Assembly: GCA_034698045.1 (NCBI GenBank)
Contig: JAQGAU010000334.1
Span: 1 to 30,775 of the forward strand
Direction of reading: 5' to 3'
DNA length: 30,775 nt
Origin: Paramacrobiotus richtersi
Lineage: Eukaryota > Tardigrada > Eutardigrada > Parachela > Macrobiotidae
Shown: positions 17,601-24,632 of the stretch, in pieces
How positions within the stretch are numbered: the first letter of the stretch is position 1
Layout of the letters: every line of letters starts with the position of its first letter
Translations under genes and position numbers: made by a program
Notes under the pieces: generated by a model
What the model was told of the DNA's origin: nothing
What the model saw: the letters and a program-made list of their open reading frames with translations, nothing else
Databases searched by the model: none

Positions 17601-19266
17601 CGGCGAGATATTCACCCTCAACGAAGATGGGACCATCGACGAAGCGACAGTACCAGGCAGCGGCGGTCACCTCGATATAAAGAAAATGACACCGGCACAA
17701 CAGGATCTCTACAAGCGACATGCGAAGGAGTATCTAAAGGAGCTACAGGCGCGTAACCCGGAAAGAGAAACCATCTTTCGTGCGTCGATGACTTACCTGG
17801 AAATGACACGGAAATTCGACAAGTTCTTCGACTTGAATTCCGACGGAACGATCGACGCGACGACAGTCAAACTGACACCCGAAGGGACGATCGACCTGAA
17901 TCAGCTCAACGACAAAAGACGTTCGTTTCTGCTGGAAAACCAGGCGGCTTACCTGAAGTCGTTGCAACGATACGACCCGCAACTCACCTCAGTTTTAGGA
18001 CCTCTACCGATGGAGGAAGACGACGTCCAGATTACCGAAGAAAATCAACTCGCTCTCGACGAAAAGACCCAACGTGTCCGCGAGGCGAGAGAGAAATTTG
18101 AGAAATCTCGAAATCCCGGAATAAAACTGAAGGCCGCACAGAACCTTATGGACGAATTATTCGACAAGAAAAAAGAGGAACCGTCGTCGACATCGAAGAA
18201 GAAAGAAGAAAAATCGACTCGGAAGGCTGACGACACCAAATCGAAAAAGCCGGACGAAAAGTCGACTCGGAAGGCGGACGACACCAAACAGACCTCGTCC
18301 TCGAAGAAAATGGACGACAAATCAGCGTCAAAGAAAACGTCTCAGGACACGGCATCGAAGACGACACCGGCCTCGACTCAACGACGTACCGACGAACCGT
18401 CATCGAAGAAGAAAGGCGACGACGGAGCATCGACCAGTAGCGGCAGACAGCACTCGTCGACTCGACCGACCCCGACCACGAAAACGACGGAACAGAAGAA
18501 AGCACCTCCACGGAAACGAACCGACAGTGAAACGGAGGCAGACACGGCCGCGGCGGAGTTAGTTCGTTTGATGGCCATGGGTCTCGACAAAGAGGATATC
18601 GACGACATCGTCAACTCCAAGAAAATGGCAGCGAAAGCCGGCCTGGACGACAAAAAGATCGAGGATCTCATGTTCCAGAAGGAAAAGCTCGCGAAGGATC
18701 GAGTCAAGAAACGCTGGCAACGACGCACCGCAATGCTCATGACCAAGTTGCATCGGCTGTGCGAGGAGCGAGACGTTAAGCCAACAATCAAGGAACGCAT
18801 CGACGAAGCAAAGAATGGGCCACTTGGAGCGTTGTGGACAACGATCAAACAACGACTTCAGTCACGGAGCTACATTCTCTACGACAATGACTTTCCAGCG
18901 ACCCAAGGTGTCCGGAAGTTGTTACAAGATCTCGACTTGGAACACGACGGCGTCCCGTTCGATGTGGCTCTACTAGGACCACCGAAGGATGACGACGAGG
19001 AAACGCACGATTTCGTCGAGGGAGAACAACCAACTCTGAAACCCAAGAAAAAGGAAGCTGACGAGGAAAGTGAAGCTGGAAGCGACACTGACTCCTCGTC
19101 TGGTAGCAGCTCAACATCATCACCGGATAGCGAAGAAGAGCGTCCACCGACACGACCGGTCTCGGCAGCGGCTAAGGCACCAAAGATGCCTAGGGCTCCG
19201 GGCCGGATGAATCGCTCACCACACTCATCCGATGATCCGGACTATCAACCTCCGGAAAAGGCTTAG
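14680..19266 (+). CDS. ORF4: large accessory protein of unknown function
   Basis: The ATG at 14680 is in a good eukaryotic context (ACCAAAATGG); a GTG at 14671 is also in frame. It encodes 1528 aa and I do not recognise it. In order: a CX2C...CX2H motif at residues 8-29 (C8, C11, C26, H29), possibly zinc-binding; an Arg/Ser-rich stretch at about 155-225, like RS domains; a folded, mixed helical region at about 245-560 without a known motif; and four copies of a module with the core N-x-[DN]-GT-[IV]-D (near 16740, 17050, 17620 and 17840). The module recalls an EF-hand loop but lacks the acidic twelfth position. Then come a Lys/Ser/Thr-rich stretch (18170-18520), a helical region (ELVRLMAMGLDKEDIDDIV onward) and an acidic Ser-rich tail. 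No signal peptide or membrane segment is seen, so it is not envelope-like. Nuclear or RNA-associated roles are guesses. Confidence 0.7.
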   Translation: MDEDWKKCRDCARNSLKADGYTRFRCTEHALGGVDIDIGDNMLKHGMAMDGAILQYEELIGDWSLLNSTQRTGLITAYRNYRAENRHGWENATRPPFMSDQPDTSASQRSTRPPSPNRQTDRRDSVASRTSGIRRRDTFHAPSSRYGSRGHSAQRTDDDRRPSRDQPWKARHDNRSRSRSRRRRTSRSGSQHQRKSRSRSETPQPSRRRSPRRRSTSGQDDSFDSTRTGRESRTETKRVRPDDSPDTLLVPKEDERYVREIFPLKGEYIETSRPFDQDYSGQQLLLRDGTVLDVKRRVHESVIKCSISLELPTRREIQRRIEEKLSTPFANKARELATAYDDAVRELALGDIHCLIDHEKLPKNQNIGKEFEYVRTNGLTSHLDPKDVMKPIFRRDYEAMSQFWNPATADEKDYLNPYIEEQAPIYTKVVFAKVALAYNPFIRQMKREYTNAEWYADISNPVRFRFRQIFAAALNHKKSHNALLEFAKTLEGSDYAEAIGLLGLAPRSYTTEMNDILAKWKKCEPGRTTRKGYTDFADGYCVAAEKGQYGDRPSKRSRARHPAPAVLASSYADQLVSADVYERQFEEKKVTAQELQRAFQPLVVKSEPREDAPLQAATSASLARLLAVRPASLPIPRPTEPMDVEQPGKRGVSSALSLFAPSDAGFSIPSMEPTSRPAWENHLPMNADGTVDYSSLPQLPTGQVDHNSLSDDQRYHLSSYEHRQRQRRSEITPVPTLTEPSSISDRGTEGLSAPKAGTQQTTVQPPVPTDPDRRFWELRGIMAECFKLNENGTIDGDTVPLDLKDCNDEQRAVMGVYLFEYLMELRRRDPTIQAAVGPRKGVPPEPLTETEKHCLEKIALDRKYKATTIVVPKEDTTTVVAPKESAARTASETATGIIFSSIAKEKAAKATTEGASTSTQKDTSTSVSTATPKDASTPANIATQMDTSEPKESTSPRRSPRKEGQRFNYLRQKFGEIFTLNEDGTIDEATVPGSGGHLDIKKMTPAQQDLYKRHAKEYLKELQARNPERETIFRASMTYLEMTRKFDKFFDLNSDGTIDATTVKLTPEGTIDLNQLNDKRRSFLLENQAAYLKSLQRYDPQLTSVLGPLPMEEDDVQITEENQLALDEKTQRVREAREKFEKSRNPGIKLKAAQNLMDELFDKKKEEPSSTSKKKEEKSTRKADDTKSKKPDEKSTRKADDTKQTSSSKKMDDKSASKKTSQDTASKTTPASTQRRTDEPSSKKKGDDGASTSSGRQHSSTRPTPTTKTTEQKKAPPRKRTDSETEADTAAAELVRLMAMGLDKEDIDDIVNSKKMAAKAGLDDKKIEDLMFQKEKLAKDRVKKRWQRRTAMLMTKLHRLCEERDVKPTIKERIDEAKNGPLGALWTTIKQRLQSRSYILYDNDFPATQGVRKLLQDLDLEHDGVPFDVALLGPPKDDDEETHDFVEGEQPTLKPKKKEADEESEAGSDTDSSSGSSSTSSPDSEEERPPTRPVSAAAKAPKMPRAPGRMNRSPHSSDDPDYQPPEKA

Positions 19267-20200
19267 ACTTTGTCCAATGAGCATTGTCTTGAAGCACGAC
19301 GTATCGACGCGACTGAAGAAACTTCGATAGCGACACGTGGAGTAACTACTCACCCACGGACGACGGACGCTACAGAAACTTCATCCACTACTGCTCATCT
19401 ATTTTCGTCACCGACGATTCATCTTTTGCCCATTGACGTTTTTCACTAACCCAGCACTGCGTAACTTCGCTCACTCTGGAACGACAGGCACCTACTACGC
19501 ACATCACATTGGAGCACCGGTGGACGACGGACAGATTTTTTTTCTCTACCGAGTAGCTATGTTTCTAACGACAGATCTCGATGTCTTCTTTTATTTTTTT
19601 CATTTTTCCTGTTACTCGTCATGTGGATCACCAGAGCGAGGACACGAGGATTCCCGGACCGAGGACTTCCCCGGACGGACGACGTCGGCCTCTCAGGCGT
19701 TTCGGCACCGACTTGGCGGCGTGTCAGAGCGGTGGCGTCATCATCCACACCGAGCCGGACTCCGACTCCGACTTCGACGTCTCGAGCCGGATTCGTCGTG
19801 ACTCGGCGTGCCGATCGCACATCTCGCTCTGGCCTTGTCACATTCATGCTTAGACTGGCCTAGAGTGCAGTCGCATTTACATGTGCCATAGGCGCTCTAT
19901 GTTATTTCCCCCCTTTTGTGTTTGTGTGCTTACGCTTTGATACTCATTAAAGGTACAGACTACGCTGCCCTTTATCTCGTATCCGCGTATATCAGGTGTC
20001 CTGATCCTCCCTTAGGGAGATCTACGATCACCCTAACAACAGGCTGTCAGACAGTGCATGCTGTCGTAGACTATGCAAACTGCCGTCGACAGCACTTAAC
20101 ACGCAACTGAAGACCGCAGCGGGGTACGGTTTCATAAAATAAACAGGGAGAGGTACAGATATTGGAGATGAGAGGGTATTTGTGGGGTATAGAGACAAGC
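19267..20200 (+). other. 3' non-coding part of the retroelement and its uncertain right boundary
   Basis: No convincing gene is present. Up to about 19870 the base composition matches the element, so this is likely its 3' untranslated region and possibly the beginning of an LTR. Beyond that, composition becomes mixed. An AATAAA lies at 20138-20143 on the + strand, with purine-rich runs nearby (20145-20152 and 20164-20174). Short overlapping ORFs around 19433-19863 have no recognisable content. Confidence 0.4.
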
Positions 20201-20495
20201 CTACATGGGACACTTTACACGCACATACAGTACTCGTACGTATACACACAAACATTCAGTGAACTCAAAACGGTACTCCGCTCGTTGCACCCCTTGACCT
20301 GATTTACTTAAATATCTTGATACCAGCCAACGACAGTAACTGACATAAATTCTCAGTCGGTAAGAATGTCCCCGAACCGACAATTTGCCCATACTAAAGT
20401 ACCGTACCATCCGCATACTAAAGTACTGTGATAATTCATAAGTAATAATGATGTAATAATGTAATAATTCACAAGCCATAATCCATGACACTCAT

Positions 20496-21883
20496 TTAAA
20501 CACAAGTACACCGAACAGAACCACAACTGCTACGAAAGTTGAAAAACCCGTCACTGGGCGGAAACGTCGGGTATTCGATTGCCGTCCCCTGAAATCCAGC
20601 CCAACTGTACGTAATCAACTTGCACCCGGCCGTAACAATAGCCGATTTCACTTGTCCCTGATCGGCCGCCGCCAGATCGGCGCTCTGCCCATTAATCAAC
20701 GGTACAGCGGTCCCGGCGAAATTGAAATCATGATACAAAATTGCGCATCGGCCGGTGGTAACCAAAGTCGATACCGCAGTGAATACCCCGTTCACGCCGG
20801 CAGGATAATCACAAGCCGGATTATACGTGGCCGTCGTCTGTCCGTTACAGACAAACGTGTACGACGGTACCGTCGCCTCTACGGTCCCGGTGATGATGTT
20901 GTTGACGGGCGGGGTATTGTAGGTACAAGCTGGATTGTATGTCGAGATAGTGAGTTCGCCGCACTGATACTGCAGGCCGGCTGTCGGGAATCCCTGTTAC
21001 ACGGGGGGTACAGTGTCGGTCGGCGTTGTGAGGTAGATGCAAGCGGGGTTATGGACCATACCGGAGTTGACGCCGTTGCAGGTGTACGTGAATAGATCGG
21101 CGACCGGTGCTGTACCGGTGGATATGCCGTTGACGTCGGGGGTCAGATAGACGCAGACGGCGTTAGTCACAAAACAACATTTGTTGGGGAGGAGGATGTT
21201 GCCGCAAACAAATGCAGCTGTGATTCGGGTACTTGGAGAGCCAATGACAGCTCCCTGACCGGCGTCCAGCGTTTCTATAGAACACAACATTATTATAGTG
21301 ATAAAATTAGCTACGTAAGCGCACCCCGGCACTCAGCATAGCACGCTACGATTTCTGGCCAACGCTTCGGATAGTAAGGATAGGCGAGCCACCGCTTGTG
21401 TAAACTCGACTTATTCAGATTAAGCGCACTCGCGGCTGGCTGCACTAATGGACCGAAGCGAAGGAACACAAGATTTATTTGTACGAATAAAGATAAACCC
21501 TCTGTAACTGTGATTACCAGAAGAAACAAAGTTTCAATTATTTTTATTGTGACTGACTTATCGACGCACAACACTTTATGGCTGACAATGGGCATGCCTG
21601 CTTCGCTTCGGTCCATCATACCAATACGTTAATATAATAAAGCAAACGTTCTCTTCCCTATTGAAGAATTAACTGTATAGGACATACCCGTCAATTCCTT
21701 TTCTACCTGCAATCAAAAAAAAGTAGTTGAAGCCCAGAATAACGTAAATCTGCAACTTTTAGAATATTTTACCAGTTTAATGGTAATGCCGCTTTCGAAC
21801 AGTTTATTACTGTGATCAAATGGGACACCAAGCGTCACACAGATCAAAGGCAGTAAAAAGACAAGTCGTAACATGTTCTTCAT
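20496..21883 (-). CDS. Secreted cysteine-repeat protein with C-terminal crystallin/I36-like domain, interrupted by a stop
   Basis: Exon 1 (21773-21883) encodes a signal peptide (MKNMLRLVFLLPLICVTLG) and ends CTG|GTAAAA in phase 0. It resembles exon 1 of the astacin gene (LRLV, then PF, then Asn-containing sequence). Exon 2 most likely starts at 21254 (GGTCAG|GGAGCT, same phase) and runs to TAA 20496-20498; this acceptor is only moderate. Exon 2 has about four units of 37-39 residues of the form [FY]xC...NPACxY, then an 85-residue domain (RCAILYHDFNFAGTAVPL onward, ending CTCV). That domain is about 60% identical by eye to the C-terminus of the astacin gene and resembles the beta/gamma-crystallin or peptidase-inhibitor I36 fold. 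One TAA (20997-20999) breaks the third repeat, with the frame open on both sides. It is either a pseudogene, a null allele or an error. No function beyond secretion is supported. Confidence 0.6.
20997..20999 (-). other. In-frame TAA inside the cysteine-repeat exon
   Basis: On the - strand the codons read CCC CCC GTG TAA CAG GGA. The same frame is open from 21332 down to 20999 and again from 20996 to 20498. The repeat pattern continues in register across the stop, so the interruption is a point change or read error and not a real exon end. Confidence 0.75.
21448..21616. repeat. Short inverted repeat, 16-bp arms, possible MITE relic
   Basis: ATGGACCGAAGCGAAG at 21448-21463 is the exact reverse complement of 21601-21616. 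The arms are 137 bases apart, in the presumed intron of the cysteine-repeat gene. No clear target duplication flanks them, so a transposon origin is only possible. Confidence 0.4.
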
Positions 21884-23069
21884 TTCAGAGATAAATATAG
21901 ATATTTTAACGAAGTGTATAATGAATGAGTATTTTGCTTACCACAGTTTACAGGTATATAGTATGAAATGGAACCCTGTGATGTGTTGTATCGTGCTCAT
22001 GTAGGATATCTCACCGGCTTTTATTTTATGCACGTTATGTCACTTAGTTATGATTAGATAACTCCGTATGGAGAAAACCATTGTTGGCGAATCTGTATAG
22101 CTCCTACAAGTACCGGCGACGCTTGAAGTGGGGACGTAGTGACAATTCTTGTCCCGTGCAAGATAGATTCCTTTGGACGCTTTGTCCGCATTGTCGAACT
22201 GTTGGACGTACAAGTCGCGTTTTCAGTTATGTAAAATATATGCAAATAAAAAGTTTTTGCCCTTCCCCGCTTTTCCTCACAGAGCGGTCGCTTCGGAATA
22301 CCGTACTAAGTTAAGGCAACCGCCCAAGCAGTCGCTATATTTAAATTGTCGTCAAGGTGAGCGCTTGCAATAACACAGTAACATACACTGCAAAAAAAGC
22401 CAAAGGACAAAATGTCTTGTTGATAACCGGACACGGTAAGCGTATGTAAAAAAGAGCTATTTAACGCACCATTTTTCCTTCCCCGAGCGGGATGCCGCTG
22501 GAGCCGGATACGCGCACTTTTCGGTGTCATTGAATTTTTATCTGCCCATAGTTCTTTGTCGTCACCACATCACCTTCGATGCGGATGCGGCGGCATATCG
22601 TGAAAAACCTTTGAAAGCCGCCGTTGTGTGCAACGCAGCCGTGACAGGTGCCGTGAAGCTAAGTGATAAGAATGCGAAAGGCACGAGACCAGAAGCTGCG
22701 TACAATATTTTATGACACTTATCAGCAGTTACTCAGGAAATTCATTGTTCGTTACATAGGCCATTGTTACGTAATTTGCCGTAGTTTATTCTGGGCTAAT
22801 AACACGCTTTTCGTGGATCGTAGGCGAGTCGAGCCACATCGGTGCAAGCTCAACCGAACCGGTCCGAACGCTTTGCACGTTCTGTTTGTTCGGTGGCAAA
22901 AATAAAACTTCACATACCGTATATGTAAAATACGCATACGCATTTTTTTCCCGGTTTCGAAACTCATGTTTGTTCGTGCTATAGATTTCCGGTATATAGT
23001 GCGCAATAGCTGTAAAAGTAAACATTTTGACGCTCGTTATATTCTGCCAGATAAAATCCTGCCTATCGA
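21884..23069. other. AT-rich intergenic stretch without a supported gene
   Basis: This lies upstream of the cysteine-repeat gene. Its ORFs are all under 85 codons, overlap on both strands and have no recognisable composition, signal peptide or splice pattern. The promoter of the - strand gene should lie just right of 21883, but no clear TATA element could be assigned. Confidence 0.4.
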
Positions 23070-23070
23070 A

Positions 23071-23330
23071 GGGACTTTAGTGCTACTATTGGAAATTTTC
23101 GGATTTTGTGAATTTTATAATTGTTTTGGTTGATTTTTGAATTAGGAATTTAGATAAAAGTACTCAAGGTAGGAATCGAACGCTAACGATCTTTAGAGCC
23201 AGACGTCTTACCGCCAGGCCGTGACGCTTGAGCAGCATAAATTATAACACCGCAGTAGCCAAATCTTTTAAAGAGACTTTAGTGTCGATTGAAAATTTTT
23301 GGATTTTGTGGATTTTGTAATTTTTTTGGT
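23071..23330. repeat. Pair of about 60-bp direct repeats flanking a tRNA-like sequence
   Basis: 23071-23130 and 23272-23330 are roughly 80% identical by eye, with shared words GACTTTAGTG, GGATTTTGTG and TTTTGGT. Their right ends are exactly 200 bases apart. A tRNA-like segment lies between them. This could be two tandem copies of a short tRNA-derived element, or flanks duplicated by an insertion. Confidence 0.45.
23162..23233 (-). repeat. tRNA-like relic, 72 nt (pseudo-tRNA or SINE head)
   Basis: On the - strand GCTCAAG (5' end) pairs along all seven positions with CTTGAGT (3' end), one pair a G-T wobble, and the length is exactly 72 nt. The B-box-like GTTCGATTCC and an A-box/D-arm-like GGCCTGGCGGTAAG are in the expected places. 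The T stem is largely mispaired (TAGCG against CCTAC), T8 is replaced, and no regular anticodon arm can be drawn. I read it as a degenerate tRNA or a tRNA-derived SINE head, not a working tRNA gene. Confidence 0.5.
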
Positions 23331-23416
23331 AAAAATTCGTATGTCGATAGGTGACTGCCAGATAATACCCGTAAATTCGAAATTTTTCAGGTTCTTGGGT
23401 TGGAGGAAGCACTTCT

Positions 23417-23940
23417 TACAAGGAAACTATTTTGAGATCCAAATTCAGAAAAAACTGAAACTTTTTATGTGGATACAGGACACCAAGCTGAACATGAAAA
23501 AAATAGTTTTGGTTGCTGTGAAGCAGCTGGGCCTCTGGGGTGCAATTCTCGTAGACAATGTATGCTAAACGCCATGTATACTGTGCAACCAGGCAGCATG
23601 GCCTGTTTCAGTCCTTTTTTGACTAGGAACCGCTTAGCTCACCACTTATTAGTTTTTGATTGTTCAATCTTCAATTTTTTAATTGCACATGGTAAGCTAA
23701 TTGGTATTTGGTCAGAAGGAATCGAAGCTGACCAGCGATCATATGGTTGCACAGCATGCCATTGCATAATATTATAGCATACCTGCATATAGCATACATT
23801 GTCTACGAGAATTACCCCCCAGAGGCCCAACTCCTTCACAGCAGCCAAAACTATTTTTCCCATGTTTAGGTAGTTGTGCTGTGTCCACATAAGAAGTTTC
23901 GGATTTTTCTGAATTTGGGGCCCAAAATAGCTCCCTTGTT
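23417..23940. repeat. Foldback element: 150-bp inverted arms around a 224-bp loop
   Basis: 23417-23566 and 23791-23940 are inverted copies at about 80-85% identity by eye. Conserved words include CTCGTAGACAATGTATGCT, GGGCCTCTGGGG, AAATAGTTTTGG and CAAATTCAGAAAAA. The short mirror ORFs here (ending in LVDNVC and its copy) come only from the duplicated arms. RNA across it would form a long hairpin. No target duplication was found. Confidence 0.65.
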
Positions 23941-24632
23941 AGAGCACACGAAAACGTTTATCGTATCGTTTGCTTATGATACCTTGTTGTATGCCTAAAC
24001 GGCAGATGGCACCGCAACAATTAATATATAATGACAAACCCGTTTTGGAGCCCGCTACCTGTTTGTAAAACGGACAATCCTTGGCTGGGTAGGTGGAAAG
24101 ATAAGACTATAAGAGGTCTGAGACAGCTATCAGTCTGATCAATAGTTAATTGTCACTGAAACTGTAATTGTTAGTTTCTTGTAGTTTGTGCAGCGGTGAT
24201 ATCCACCTTTCGCAAGTACGTCAGTTCCTGTTGGATGATTGGATCAATCGGCAACGTTTGTTCTAACTTACAATGGCTATGTGTTACGCAACCGGTAACC
24301 CGCGGTCCAGTCGATAATACTTGCAGCTTACGTAAATCGCTGGCTGACAATGATGGCGCTCGATCAATCTAAAGTTAACGAACGTCACGTTTTCCAGTCA
24401 GCTATGTATATAGCATCTTGCAGTCCACACTTGAATGTGTTATGCTCGTAAAATATTACGAACTGACAACCTTGCGATGCTACTTTTAATACAATAACAA
24501 ATTTCCACTGTTTGCAAACAAATCTTCCCTATTCTTCTTCTCTACCCTTTCCCGATCTTCCTGGATTTGTACAGCGCTTTTCATTAGCTTAGAAAGTTTT
24601 GTCTAGAGGAGATCAATACAAAAAACAGACAG
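23941..24632. other. Intergenic stretch downstream of the astacin gene
   Basis: There is no supported gene. The right part should contain the 3' untranslated region of the - strand astacin gene, but no exact AATAAA was seen on that strand close to its stop. Confidence 0.4.

Larger units (their letters stand above)
1..20150 (+). mobile_element. Giant Ty3/Gypsy-type LTR retrotransposon, 5' end outside window
   Basis: A single + strand block of long ORFs shares one base composition (many TCGAC and CGA triplets) unlike the AT-rich DNA to its right. The order gag, protease, reverse transcriptase, integrase with GPY/F is that of Ty3/Gypsy elements. Two extra coding units, ORF3 and ORF4, follow the integrase and add nearly 8 kb, so the internal part alone exceeds 19 kb; intact elements of this class are usually 5-10 kb in total. 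The gag frame is still open at base 1, so the 5' LTR and gag start lie upstream. The right boundary is not proven: composition fades between 19.87 and 20.15 kb and an AATAAA sits at 20138-20143, so the 3' LTR may lie there. With no second LTR copy to compare, I cannot place it. No chromodomain and no envelope-like protein were seen. Confidence 0.85.

Noticed and set aside
14680..19266. ORF4 as an envelope gene
   Set aside because: No signal peptide, no hydrophobic membrane span and no Cys-rich ectodomain.
19267..20200. A defined 3' LTR
   Set aside because: No second copy in the window to compare, and no convincing TG...CA ends with target duplication.
21311..21619. 102-codon - strand ORF
   Set aside because: Overlaps the inverted repeat and the presumed intron; no recognisable content.
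23162..23233. Functional tRNA gene
   Set aside because: T stem mispaired, T8 missing, no regular anticodon arm.
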